From Acinetobacter chinensis (GTDB lineage Bacteria > Pseudomonadota > Gammaproteobacteria > Pseudomonadales > Moraxellaceae): DNA of 64,000 nt. The notes below the pieces were generated by a model that saw only the letters and a program-made list of their open reading frames with translations, was not told the origin of the DNA and searched no databases. Position 1 is the first letter of the stretch; each line of letters opens with the position of its first letter. Of this stretch, positions 33,297 to 42,703 are shown piece after piece. Made by a program: the position numbers and the translations under genes. The stretch covers positions 2,976,001-3,040,000 of the forward strand of contig NZ_CP032134.1 in the NCBI RefSeq assembly GCF_002165375.2, written 5' to 3'.

Positions 33297-35918
33297 ATGA
33301 CTACTCATATTGACCCTGAATATCAAGCCAGTGCGATTGAACCTGCTGTCCAGAAAGACTGGGAAAATCGCAAATCATTCAAAGTTGCCGACACTGTAGA
33401 AGGTCCACGTCGTTATATCCTCTCGATGTTCCCTTACCCAAGCGGCAAACTGCATATGGGTCATGTGCGTAACTATACCATTGGCGATGTGATCAGCCGT
33501 TTCCACCGCCTCAAAGGCGAAACCGTTCTCCAGCCAATGGGTTGGGATGCTTTCGGCTTACCTGCTGAAAATGCTGCGATTGCACACCAGGTCGCTCCTG
33601 CAAAATGGACCTTTGAAAATATCGCGTATATGCGTGACCAGCTGAAAAAACTGGGACTTGCAGTCGACTGGGATCGTGAATTTGCAACCTGTACGCCTGA
33701 GTACTATCACTGGGAACAATGGTTATTTGTTCAGCTTTATAAAAAAGGTCTGATTTACCGCAAACTTTCAACTGTAAACTGGGATCCAGTTGACCAGACT
33801 GTTCTGGCAAATGAACAGGTTGAAAATGGTCGTGGCTGGCGTTCAGGTGCATTGGTTGAAAAACGCGATATTCCAATGTATTACTTCCGCATCACTGATT
33901 ATGCACAGGAATTGCTGGACGATTTAGATACTTTAAAAGACGGTTGGCCACAACAAGTCCTGACCATGCAACGCAACTGGATCGGTCGTTCACAAGGGAT
34001 GGAAATCAAGTTCCCGTCAGCACAACCTGAAGTCTATGCAGATGGTTTGACTGTATACACCACTCGTGGCGATACCTTAATGGGTGTGACTTATGTTGCT
34101 GTTGCAGCAGAACATCCAATGGCGTTAAAAGCTGCTGAAAACAATCCTACACTTAAAGCATTTATTGAAGAATGCCGTATGGGTTCAGTTGCCGAAGCTG
34201 ATCTTGCCACTGCTGAAAAGAAAGGTATGGCAACAGGTCTTTCAGTGAAACATCCAATCACAGGTGAAGAAGTTCCTGTCTGGATCGCTAACTATGTGTT
34301 GATGTCATACGGTTCAGGCGCGGTGATGGCTGTTCCTGCGCATGATGAGCGTGATTTTGAGTTTGCTAATAAATACAACTTGCCAATCCAACAAGTCATC
34401 GATGCCAAAGGCGCTGATGATGCAGATTATTCTTCAACTGAATGGCAGGAATGGTATGGCTCTAAAGAAGGCAAACTGGTTAATTCAGCAGAATTTGACG
34501 GTTTAGACTTCCAGGCGGCTTATGATGCAATCCTTGCAAAATTAGAACCACAAACTTTAGCAAATGCGAAAGTCCAGTTCCGTTTACGTGACTGGGGTGT
34601 TTCCCGTCAGCGTTACTGGGGTTGTCCAATTCCAATGATCAACTGTGACAAGTGTGGTCAAGTGACTGTGCCTGAAGAACAACTTCCTGTTGTTTTACCA
34701 ACGGATGTTGTTCCTGATGGTTCAGGTAACCCACTGAACAAGATGCCTGAGTTCTACCAGACGACTTGCCCATGTTGTGGTGGCGAAGCACGTCGTGAAA
34801 CCGATACTTTAGATACCTTTGTAGAATCTTCCTGGTACTATGCACGCTATGCATCTCCAGACTTTACTGGCGGTTTAGTTAAGCCTGAAGCTGCGCAGTC
34901 ATGGTTGCCAGTGAATCAATACATCGGTGGTGTTGAACATGCCATCCTGCATTTACTTTATGCACGTTTCTTCCATAAATTGATGCGTGATGAAGGCGTG
35001 GTGCAAGGCAATGAACCATTCACCAATCTTCTTACTCAAGGTATGGTTCTTGCGGATACTTACTACCGCGAAGCTGAATCAGGTAAGAAAACCTGGTTCA
35101 ACCCTGCTGACATTGACCTTGAGCGCGATGAAAAAGGTCGTATCACTTCTGCCAAATACCAGGGTGATGGTCAAGAAGTGACTGTTGGCGGACAGGAAAA
35201 AATGTCCAAATCCAAAAACAACGGTATCGACCCGCAAGCGATTATTGATCAGTACGGCGCAGATACTGCACGTGTGTTTATGATGTTTGCTGCACCACCA
35301 GATCAGTCACTTGAATGGTCAGATGCAGGTGTTGAGGGTGCAAACCGTTTCATGAAACGTGTATGGCGCCTGGCTGCTGGTTTCCTTGAAAAAGGCAATG
35401 CTGCTTCTGATATCGACAAAACTGCTCTTTCTGTAGATGCTCAGGATTTACGCCGTAAAACTCACGAGACCATCCAGAAAGTCGGTGATGACATTGAGCG
35501 TCGTCATGCCTTCAACACAGCGATTGCTGCTTTGATGGAACTGATGAATGCCACCAATAAATTTGAAGCAGAAGATAATAACGATGTCGCTGTTGAGCGT
35601 GAAGCCATTACAGTATTACTGACTTTATTGGCACCATTTGCACCTCACCTGAGTCAGACTTTACTGGCTGAGTTCGGTATTGAACTGAACAGCACACTGT
35701 TCCCTGCTGTAGATGAGTCTGCGTTAACACGTAATACCCAGACCATCGTGGTTCAGGTAAACGGTAAACTTCGCGGCAAACTGGAAGTATCTGTTGATGC
35801 TTCTAAAGACGATATTCTGGCACAGGCAAAAGCATTGCCTGAAGTACAGCAGTTCCTGACTGGTCCAACCAAGAAAGAAATCGTTGTACCGAATAAGTTA
35901 GTGAATCTGGTGGTTTAA
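33297..35918 (+). CDS. leuS: Leucyl-tRNA synthetase
   Basis: 873 residues from the ATG at 33297, which gives the usual MTTHIDPEYQA start; an ATG six codons upstream is possible. Class I signature HMGH at 53-56 and KMSKS at 635-639. The editing (CP1) domain lies between, with zinc-type cysteine pairs (CDKCG, CPCCGGE) in the zinc/leucine-specific insert. From about 33950 to 35230 glutamine is mostly CAA and leucine often TTA or TTG, while both ends, like the neighbouring genes, prefer CAG and CTG. The middle may have been exchanged. Confidence 0.96.
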   Translation: MTTHIDPEYQASAIEPAVQKDWENRKSFKVADTVEGPRRYILSMFPYPSGKLHMGHVRNYTIGDVISRFHRLKGETVLQPMGWDAFGLPAENAAIAHQVAPAKWTFENIAYMRDQLKKLGLAVDWDREFATCTPEYYHWEQWLFVQLYKKGLIYRKLSTVNWDPVDQTVLANEQVENGRGWRSGALVEKRDIPMYYFRITDYAQELLDDLDTLKDGWPQQVLTMQRNWIGRSQGMEIKFPSAQPEVYADGLTVYTTRGDTLMGVTYVAVAAEHPMALKAAENNPTLKAFIEECRMGSVAEADLATAEKKGMATGLSVKHPITGEEVPVWIANYVLMSYGSGAVMAVPAHDERDFEFANKYNLPIQQVIDAKGADDADYSSTEWQEWYGSKEGKLVNSAEFDGLDFQAAYDAILAKLEPQTLANAKVQFRLRDWGVSRQRYWGCPIPMINCDKCGQVTVPEEQLPVVLPTDVVPDGSGNPLNKMPEFYQTTCPCCGGEARRETDTLDTFVESSWYYARYASPDFTGGLVKPEAAQSWLPVNQYIGGVEHAILHLLYARFFHKLMRDEGVVQGNEPFTNLLTQGMVLADTYYREAESGKKTWFNPADIDLERDEKGRITSAKYQGDGQEVTVGGQEKMSKSKNNGIDPQAIIDQYGADTARVFMMFAAPPDQSLEWSDAGVEGANRFMKRVWRLAAGFLEKGNAASDIDKTALSVDAQDLRRKTHETIQKVGDDIERRHAFNTAIAALMELMNATNKFEAEDNNDVAVEREAITVLLTLLAPFAPHLSQTLLAEFGIELNSTLFPAVDESALTRNTQTIVVQVNGKLRGKLEVSVDASKDDILAQAKALPEVQQFLTGPTKKEIVVPNKLVNLVV

Positions 35919-35930
35919 AAGCCTTGTATC

Positions 35931-36030
35931 CCCTCTCCTCTCAGGAGAGGGTTAGGGAGAGGTCTTTATAAATTGAAGCACCCTCATCCTCTTGCGGAAA
36001 ATATTCCTCATCCCAAAGGGAGAAGGAACT
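35931..36030. repeat. REP-like intergenic repeats after leuS
   Basis: CCCTCTCCT-CTC-AGGAGAGGG (35931-35951) is a perfect 9-bp stem, followed by TTAGGGAGAGG. A second, degraded unit (CCCTCATCCT ... AAAGGGAGAAGG) lies around 35981-36027. Motifs of the CCCTCTCC/GGAGAGGG type are dispersed intergenic repeats in many proteobacteria. Whether this copy belongs to a family can only be told from the whole genome. Confidence 0.6.
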
Positions 36031-36040
36031 AAAAGCCTAC

Positions 36041-36067
36041 AAAGCCCGTTGCCAGTCAACGGGCTTT
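36041..36067 (+). terminator. Hairpin terminator before lptE
   Basis: AAAGCCCGTTG and CAACGGGCTTT pair (11 bp) around CCAGT. The following T-content is modest. It separates leuS and the repeats from lptE. Confidence 0.6.
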
Positions 36068-36138
36068 GACTTTACAATCCCTGTCATCATGGAAAATATT
36101 CCTGAACATATTTTAAAACTTTCCGCAGAGGACACAGC

Positions 36139-36678
36139 ATGCATCTGGCGCAACGTATAGCAGCAGTTGTTTTAACCCTGGGCTTAGGTGCAAGTCTGAC
36201 AGGATGTGGTTTTCACCTGAAAGGAACCAGTCCGTCCGCGACACCGGTTGCTTATACACATATGAATCTTGCCGTACCTGAACAAGCAGAGGAACTGCAT
36301 GAGAAACTGGCTATTTACCTGGGTGCAGCTGGCGTACAGATCAGTAACTCTCCGAATGCCTATATTCTGCGTGTACTGGACTACACTCCACGTCGTCTTG
36401 AACTGAACGGCAAACTGGTGGAAACACTGCTTCGTTTAAGCGTGACATTCCGTATTGAAGATGCTCAGGGTAATCCTGTGACTGAACCACGGACTATTAC
36501 AGCTTCACGCAGTTATCAGTACGACCTGGCTACAGTCAACACCGATGATCAGGAAGAAAAATACCTGAAACAGGTCATCATGGATGACATTGCACAGCAG
36601 ATTGTTCGTCAGATTTCTTCAAACCGCTTACCGAAAGCAGTTGATTCTCAGCCTGCCCCAAAGAAAGCAGCGGAATAA
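36139..36678 (+). CDS. lptE: LPS-assembly lipoprotein LptE
   Basis: 179 residues. Lipoprotein signal ending LTGC (Cys23) followed by GFHLKG, the classic LptE start. It plugs the LptD barrel that inserts lipooligosaccharide into the outer membrane. GAGGA lies 6 bases before the ATG. leuS-lptE-holA is the standard gammaproteobacterial order; a hairpin and repeats separate leuS here. It ends 6 bp before holA. Confidence 0.93.
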   Translation: MHLAQRIAAVVLTLGLGASLTGCGFHLKGTSPSATPVAYTHMNLAVPEQAEELHEKLAIYLGAAGVQISNSPNAYILRVLDYTPRRLELNGKLVETLLRLSVTFRIEDAQGNPVTEPRTITASRSYQYDLATVNTDDQEEKYLKQVIMDDIAQQIVRQISSNRLPKAVDSQPAPKKAAE

Positions 36679-36684
36679 TACAGC

Positions 36685-37680
36685 ATGAAAATGGACTATC
36701 TTCAGGCACTGAAACGTGTGGATGAAGCACGTGGTGTTTGGATTATGCATGGTCAGGAGCCTCTGCTTGAGCAGAATCTGCTGGATGCATTCCGTAAAAG
36801 CTGGTCCACCCACGAAATTGAACGCCAGCGTTATGACATCAGCAATGTCGGCGACTGGAGAAACGTTTTTAATGCATTAAACAGTCTCTCTCTGTTTTCA
36901 ACACAACTGGCTGTTGAAGTACATGGCAATATCAAACCTGATGCCAGCAGTCTCAAACTGCTGAAGAGCTACATTCAGCAGAATGAACACAATCTGTTGC
37001 TTGTAGTAATGCCCAAACAGGACAGCAACAGTCTAAAATCCAGTTTTTTTCAGCTGATTGAAGCCAATGGTGTTACGGTTCCTTTAACTGCAAATTATCC
37101 GCAGGACAGACAGCGGATCTTAGGGCTTGAAGCTGAAAAACTGGGAATCAGGCTCGCCAGTGATGCCTGGCAATGGCTGGAACAGCATCATGAACATAAC
37201 CTGCTGGCCGCCAAAAACAGCCTGATGCGGGTCAGTGATACCTTTGCTGAAGTTGAGGTGATTCAGATTGATCATCTTTACTCATGTTTACAGGATCAGT
37301 CACGTTATACAACATATGATCTGAACGATGCCTTACTTGATGGCAACCTGGCGCAGTCCATCAAAATTTTTCAGTATCTGATTGCATCCGGTGAAGCCAT
37401 GACTCTGATTCTGTGGAGTATCAGTAAAGAAATGCGCTTACTGATGCAGCTGTTTGAACAGCCTCAGAATGCCCTGCAACTCGGGATCTGGAAAAATAAA
37501 ATCAGTGTCTATCAACAGGCATTGCGCAGACTGAATCCTGCTGTCTTTTTAAACTGGCCTGCGCTGTTACTCAGAATTGACGCTTCCATTAAAGGCATTG
37601 GCAATGAAAATCCTGAACATCTGATTCAGCAGGCAATTTCCAGTCTCTGTGGAAAACCTCTGTTCAGCGATATTGCTTAA
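36685..37680 (+). CDS. holA: DNA polymerase III delta subunit
   Basis: 331 residues. Opens the beta clamp within the clamp-loader complex. The N-terminal domain begins GVWIMHGQEPLLEQNLLDAFRK, a degenerate AAA+ fold without a P-loop, and the clamp-contacting region SLFSTQLAVEV follows; the C-terminal collar has LILWSISKEMRLLMQL. It follows lptE by 6 bp and is probably co-transcribed. Confidence 0.93.
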   Translation: MKMDYLQALKRVDEARGVWIMHGQEPLLEQNLLDAFRKSWSTHEIERQRYDISNVGDWRNVFNALNSLSLFSTQLAVEVHGNIKPDASSLKLLKSYIQQNEHNLLLVVMPKQDSNSLKSSFFQLIEANGVTVPLTANYPQDRQRILGLEAEKLGIRLASDAWQWLEQHHEHNLLAAKNSLMRVSDTFAEVEVIQIDHLYSCLQDQSRYTTYDLNDALLDGNLAQSIKIFQYLIASGEAMTLILWSISKEMRLLMQLFEQPQNALQLGIWKNKISVYQQALRRLNPAVFLNWPALLLRIDASIKGIGNENPEHLIQQAISSLCGKPLFSDIA

Positions 37681-37685
37681 ACTCA

Positions 37686-37722
37686 GATCAGAAATACAGA
37701 TGAAGTATTCTGTATTTTGATC
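37686..37722 (+). terminator. Long hairpin after holA
   Basis: GATCAGAAATACAGA and TCTGTATTTTGATC pair with one bulge around an 8-base loop, 5 bases past the holA stop. There is no proper T-run, so termination is uncertain. Confidence 0.45.
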
Positions 37723-37746
37723 AGTAATTTAAACCCCATTGATCAA

Positions 37747-37765
37747 ATAAATAATAATCATTTTC
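37747..37765. promoter_or_regulatory. Weak Fur-box-like sequence upstream of macA
   Basis: ATAAATAATAATCATTTTC agrees with the 19-bp Fur consensus at about 14 positions by hand count, with the right half best. It lies about 85 bases before macA. The area is AT-rich, so a chance match is quite possible. Confidence 0.3.
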
Positions 37766-37848
37766 AATTCCTTAAAAAATTCACGTTTTCTCCTCAATTC
37801 GACCTTATAATTTGATCAATTTTTCATTCTGACCAGACTGTGTATATC

Positions 37849-39192
37849 ATGCCAAAAATAAAACCAGCCAAAGTTATACTTATTGCTGTCTGCCTTGCCA
37901 TTATTGCAGCAGTTGCGTGGACATTTCTAAAACCGAAAGACGTCAAACCTCAGTACATTACCGCTGAAGTTGCGCGTGGAGATATTGAAGATTCTGTGCT
38001 GGCAACCGGTGATCTGGAAGCCACCAAAATGGTCAGCGTCGGTGCACAGGTATCCGGTCAGGTCAAACGCATGTATGTCAAACTGGGAGATCAGGTGAAA
38101 CAGGGACAGCTGATTGCTCAGATTGACTCTGTCCGTCAGACCAATGATCTGAAAACAGCAGAAGCCAGCATTAAAAACCAGCAGGCTCAACTGGCAACCA
38201 AACAGGCAAATTTAGCCAAAGCAGAAGCTGAATATATCCGCCAGAAAAATATGTATGCAGAAGATGCAACATCAAAATCCGAACTGGACAGTGCGATCGC
38301 TGCATTTAAAACAGCGCAGGCTGATATTGCTTCCATGAATGCGCAGATTGAACAGTCCCGACTGACTCTTGCAACCGCGAAAGAAGATCTGGGTTATACA
38401 CAGATTGTTGCGCCAATTGATGGAACTGTGGTTGCGATTGTGACGGAAGAAGGTCAGACCGTAAATGCCAATCAGAGTGCACCAACCATTGTCAAACTGG
38501 CAAAACTCGACACCATGACCATTAAGGCACAGATTTCTGAAGCTGATGTCATGAAAGTTGAAGAAGGTCAGAAAGTCTATTTCACCACTTTAGGTGACAG
38601 TGAGAAAAAACGCTATGCCACCCTGCGTCAGGTGGAACCTGCGCCAGACTCCATCAACACTGAAAGCAGCAACAGCTCGACGTCATCATCAAGCAGCACG
38701 GCGGTTTATTATAATGCCCTGTTTGATGTGCCGAATGATGATGGCAAACTGCGCATTGATATGACGGCTCAGGTTTATATTATTCTGGCTGAAGCTAAAA
38801 ACGTACTTACTCTGCCATCCTCAGCTTTGCAGGCTGCAAGAAGCCCTCAGCGTGCAGCCGGGAAAAACAGTTCTGATAAAAATACATCTGCTCAAAAGCC
38901 ATCACAGACTAAAGAAGGTGCTCAGAACAGTGGCCGTCCTGAACGCCTGGAACTGAGTCCTGATGAAAAGGCACTGATTGACCAGGGCAAAGCATCTGTC
39001 TCTGTTGCCCGTGTTCTTCAGGCAGATGGCACAGCGAAACGTAAACAGGTGCTGGTCGGTCTGAATAACCGTGTCACTGCTCAGATTTTACGTGGACTGA
39101 AGCAGGGTGATCAGGTGATCATTGCCGATGGTTCAGATACTTCAAATGATTCTGCAAAGCGCAGCAATAAAAATGGCCCAATGAGATTCTAA
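37849..39192 (+). CDS. macA: MacA-type periplasmic adaptor of a tripartite efflux pump
   Basis: 447 residues from the ATG at 37849 (a GTG three codons earlier is also possible; neither has a strong site). A membrane anchor at about 8-26 is followed by the lipoyl/barrel-sandwich half GAQVSGQVKRMYVKLGDQV, a long alpha-helical hairpin (about 100-185) and beta-barrel domains. Two Ser/Lys-rich inserts (SNSSTSSSSST; GKNSSDKNTSAQK) are odd. It joins MacB to the outer-membrane channel. First gene of the macA-macB-nodT operon. Confidence 0.9.
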   Translation: MPKIKPAKVILIAVCLAIIAAVAWTFLKPKDVKPQYITAEVARGDIEDSVLATGDLEATKMVSVGAQVSGQVKRMYVKLGDQVKQGQLIAQIDSVRQTNDLKTAEASIKNQQAQLATKQANLAKAEAEYIRQKNMYAEDATSKSELDSAIAAFKTAQADIASMNAQIEQSRLTLATAKEDLGYTQIVAPIDGTVVAIVTEEGQTVNANQSAPTIVKLAKLDTMTIKAQISEADVMKVEEGQKVYFTTLGDSEKKRYATLRQVEPAPDSINTESSNSSTSSSSSTAVYYNALFDVPNDDGKLRIDMTAQVYIILAEAKNVLTLPSSALQAARSPQRAAGKNSSDKNTSAQKPSQTKEGAQNSGRPERLELSPDEKALIDQGKASVSVARVLQADGTAKRKQVLVGLNNRVTAQILRGLKQGDQVIIADGSDTSNDSAKRSNKNGPMRF

Positions 39193-39194
39193 GC

Positions 39195-41189
39195 ATGGAT
39201 CAGAACAACAGTCAGAATACGCAACCTCTGCTCGAGGTCAGCAATCTGATTCGTGAGTTCCCTGCGGGTGAGTCCACGATTCAGATTTTAAAAAGCATCG
39301 ACCTGAAGATTTATCCAGGTGAACTGGTTGCCATTGTGGGACAGTCAGGTTCTGGTAAATCGACCCTGATGAATATCCTGGGCTGTCTGGACAAACCGAC
39401 TTCAGGCAGTTACAAGGTCAATGGTCGTGAAACCGGTAAACTTGAACCTGATGAGCTGGCACAGTTACGCCGTGAATATTTCGGTTTTATTTTCCAGCGT
39501 TATCATCTGCTCGGAGACCTGACCGCCGCGGGGAACGTCGAAGTTCCTGCAATTTATGCAGGAGTTGATCCTGCTGCACGTCAGAAACGCTCACATGAAC
39601 TGCTGACAGAACTGGGTCTGGGTGACAAAACACAGAACCGTCCCAATCAGCTTTCAGGTGGTCAGCAACAGCGTGTATCCATTGCCCGTGCCCTGATGAA
39701 TGGCGGCGATGTCATTCTGGCAGATGAACCGACCGGTGCACTGGATAAAAACAGTGGTATCGAAGTGATGCGTATTTTACGTGAGCTGAATGCCAAAGGT
39801 CACACCATCATTCTAGTCACACATGATCTGAATGTTGCAAAAAATGCGACCCGTATTATTGAAATCAGTGACGGTAATATTATCTCTGACCGTCCAAACA
39901 CACCTGAAACAGAAGGTCATACCGAGCAGCTCATTGAGGCTGATGGCATCGAGAAGCAGAAAAAATCATCGGTTCTTCGGGCGACTTTCGACCGTTTCGG
40001 TGAAGCATTCAATATGGCATTGCTGGCGATGAATGCACACCGTATGCGGACCTTCCTCACCATGCTCGGAATTATTATCGGGATTGCGTCAGTCGTTTCG
40101 GTCGTCGCACTCGGAAATGGTTCACAGAAACAGATTCTGGAAAATATCAGCAGTCTGGGCACCAACACCATTACCATTTTCCAGGGGCGTGGTTTCGGTG
40201 ACAACTCCAAAACAGCTCAGGCAAAAACACTGATTCCTGCCGATGCAGAAGCGCTCGCTGAACAGCCTTATGTCGATGGTGTCAGTCCTTCAGTCAGTTC
40301 CAGTGTGACGGGTCGCTTCAAAGACACAGAGGCATCCATCAGTGTCAATGGTGTCGGCAATGACTTTTTCTACGTCAAAGGGATCAACCTCGCTGAGGGT
40401 CAGGCTTTTGACAAACAGAGTGTCAATCAGCTGGCACAGGATGTTGTCATTGACAACAATACAAAAAACACCTTCTTTGCAGATGGTACCGACCCTGTCG
40501 GTCAGGTGATTCTGCTTGGGAATTTACCAAGCCGGATTATTGGTGTCACTGAAGCTCAGAAAAGCATGATGGGAAATTCGGACAGTCTGAATGTCTATCT
40601 GCCTTATTCAACGGTCATGAGCCGTATGCTGGGTCAGTCCAATGTGCGTAACATCACTGTCCGTGTGAAAGATGAATACCCGAGTGCTGTGGCTGAAAAT
40701 GCGATTCTGGCGTTGCTGGAACAACGGCACAACGCACAGGATGTCTTTACGCAGAACTCTGACAGTATCCGTGAAACCATTGAGCAGACCACGGCGACCA
40801 TGACCCTGCTGGTATCTGCAATTGCAGTCATTTCCCTGGTGGTCGGGGGAATTGGGGTCATGAACATCATGCTGGTGTCTGTAACTGAGCGGACTCAGGA
40901 AATTGGGGTTCGTATGGCAGTTGGAGCACGTCAGTCTGACATTCTGCAACAGTTCCTGATTGAAGCCATTCTGGTCTGTATTTTAGGTGGTATTCTCGGT
41001 GTGCTGCTTTCTCTGGGTATTGGTCAGATTATCGGACACTTTGCCAAAGGCACATTCCAGATGGCGTATTCCACAACATCCATTATTGCTGCCTTTGTCT
41101 GCTCCACACTGATTGGGGTGGTCTTCGGCTTCATTCCAGCACGCAATGCCGCACAGCTTGACCCTGTCGATGCACTGTCCCGTGAATAA
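39195..41189 (+). CDS. macB: MacB-type ABC transporter, ATPase-permease
   Basis: 664 residues. The N-terminal ATPase has Walker A GQSGSGKST (49-57), signature LSGGQQQR near 153-160 and Walker B VILADEPTGALD. A linker, one membrane segment near 280-305, a large periplasmic MacB_PCD domain and three C-terminal membrane segments with the FtsX-type motif (GIGVMNIMLVSVTERTQEIG) complete the fold. It drives periplasmic substrates through MacA and the outer-membrane channel. It begins 2 bp after macA. Confidence 0.94.
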   Translation: MDQNNSQNTQPLLEVSNLIREFPAGESTIQILKSIDLKIYPGELVAIVGQSGSGKSTLMNILGCLDKPTSGSYKVNGRETGKLEPDELAQLRREYFGFIFQRYHLLGDLTAAGNVEVPAIYAGVDPAARQKRSHELLTELGLGDKTQNRPNQLSGGQQQRVSIARALMNGGDVILADEPTGALDKNSGIEVMRILRELNAKGHTIILVTHDLNVAKNATRIIEISDGNIISDRPNTPETEGHTEQLIEADGIEKQKKSSVLRATFDRFGEAFNMALLAMNAHRMRTFLTMLGIIIGIASVVSVVALGNGSQKQILENISSLGTNTITIFQGRGFGDNSKTAQAKTLIPADAEALAEQPYVDGVSPSVSSSVTGRFKDTEASISVNGVGNDFFYVKGINLAEGQAFDKQSVNQLAQDVVIDNNTKNTFFADGTDPVGQVILLGNLPSRIIGVTEAQKSMMGNSDSLNVYLPYSTVMSRMLGQSNVRNITVRVKDEYPSAVAENAILALLEQRHNAQDVFTQNSDSIRETIEQTTATMTLLVSAIAVISLVVGGIGVMNIMLVSVTERTQEIGVRMAVGARQSDILQQFLIEAILVCILGGILGVLLSLGIGQIIGHFAKGTFQMAYSTTSIIAAFVCSTLIGVVFGFIPARNAAQLDPVDALSRE

Positions 41190-41210
41190 CCAGGAAATAA
41201 GGAATTTCTC

Positions 41211-42632
41211 ATGCAGATGAATTTAACAAAACTTACAGCTGCCCTTGTTCTTGGAAGCAGTCTGGTCGGATGTGCTGCCGTGGTGAAAACACCTTATCAG
41301 GCACCAGCAGTCAGCATTCCCGAAAGTTTTGCCTATAACAAAGCCAGCAGTAAACAGATTCAGAATGATCTCTATGCAGATCAGTGGTGGACACTGTTCG
41401 GTGACAGTCAGCTGAACCAGCTGGTGGATCAGGTCATGACCCGAAACAGTGATCTGGCAGTAGCAGGCATCAATTTACAGCAAGCCCGCTTACAGGCTGG
41501 ACTCACTGAAAATAAACAGGGAGTACGGGTCAGTTCAGGTGTTTCTGCCGGACACAGTGTAGACCTGCATTCAGGTGATGATGCCTCTAAAGGTCTGTCT
41601 CTGAGTGGTGGTGTGAGCTATGAGGTCGATCTGTTTGGAAAACTTGCCCGTCAGACTGAAGCCAGTCAGTGGGAAGCCAAAGCAACCGAACAGGATCTAC
41701 AGGCAACCGGTCAGAGCCTGGTTGCGACCACAGCCAACCTCTACTGGCAGCTCGGTTATTTAAATGAACGCTACAGCACCGTACAGCAGAATCTGGCATC
41801 CACACAGAAAACCTATGAACTGGTTCGTGCCCAGTATAAAGCAGGTGCTGTTTCCGGACTGGATCTGACCCAGGCTGAACAGTCTGTACAAAGTCAGAAA
41901 GCCAGTCTGAGCCAGATTGATCAGCAGCGTGTCGAAGCACGTACCGCACTCGCGGTGTTGCTCGATATTCCTGTACAGCAGCTGAATATTCAGGAACCAC
42001 AGCGACTGCCTCGTGTCAGCTTACCAAATATTTCAGCAGGTCTGCCAGCAAGCCTGCTCTCACGTCGTCCCGATTTAAATGCAGCTGAACTGCGCTTACG
42101 CAAAGCACTGGTAAATAAAGATACCACCAAAGCCAGTTATTATCCGTCCATCAGTCTGACGGGCAATCTGGGGGCAAGCAGTACATCGCTGACGCAGCTG
42201 CTGCAGAATCCTGCACTGTCTCTTGGAGCAAGTCTAAGCCTGCCTTTTCTTCAATACAATGACATGAAAAAAGATCTGAAGATCAGTGAACTGGATTATG
42301 AAAAAGCCATTATCCAGTACCGCCAGACCTTATATCAGGCTTTTGCAGATACTGAAAATGCACTTTCTGCCCGCAGTGAACTGGACAAACAGGTTGCCTT
42401 ACAGCAACGTAATCTTGAACTGGCAGAAAAGACTGAACGCCTGACTCAGGTCCGTTATAAAAATGGCGCGATTGCCCTGAAAAACCTGCTGGATGCACAG
42501 GAGACAACCCGTAATGCACGACTGACTTTGGTTCAGACAAGACAGAATCAGTACAATGCTTACGTCACGCTCATGCAAGCACTGGGTGGCAGCCCAGTCA
42601 GACAGCTTCCAGGCTCTGAATCAGACAGCTGA
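41211..42632 (+). CDS. NodT-family outer-membrane efflux lipoprotein
   Basis: 473 residues. Lipoprotein signal ends at Cys21 (SSLVGC), then two outer-membrane efflux (TolC-type) repeats with long coiled-coil hairpins; LLSRRPDLNAAELRLRKA is the family signature. TAAGGA precedes the ATG. As third gene of the operon it is the dedicated exit channel of the MacAB pump, the same arrangement as PvdR-PvdT-OpmQ, the pyoverdine recycling pump of Pseudomonas. Confidence 0.92.
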   Translation: MQMNLTKLTAALVLGSSLVGCAAVVKTPYQAPAVSIPESFAYNKASSKQIQNDLYADQWWTLFGDSQLNQLVDQVMTRNSDLAVAGINLQQARLQAGLTENKQGVRVSSGVSAGHSVDLHSGDDASKGLSLSGGVSYEVDLFGKLARQTEASQWEAKATEQDLQATGQSLVATTANLYWQLGYLNERYSTVQQNLASTQKTYELVRAQYKAGAVSGLDLTQAEQSVQSQKASLSQIDQQRVEARTALAVLLDIPVQQLNIQEPQRLPRVSLPNISAGLPASLLSRRPDLNAAELRLRKALVNKDTTKASYYPSISLTGNLGASSTSLTQLLQNPALSLGASLSLPFLQYNDMKKDLKISELDYEKAIIQYRQTLYQAFADTENALSARSELDKQVALQQRNLELAEKTERLTQVRYKNGAIALKNLLDAQETTRNARLTLVQTRQNQYNAYVTLMQALGGSPVRQLPGSESDS

Positions 42633-42655
42633 ATAAACACTTATACATCCATCAT

Positions 42656-42687
42656 AAAAAAGAGCCTCATCTGAGGCTCTTTTTTTA
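42656..42687. terminator. Terminator between the efflux operon and the Sel1 gene (convergent)
   Basis: AGAGCCTCA and TGAGGCTCT pair around TC, flanked by an A-run and TTTTTTT. It can serve both directions. Confidence 0.9.
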
Positions 42688-42703
42688 CAGGGTCTGTACA
42701 TGA

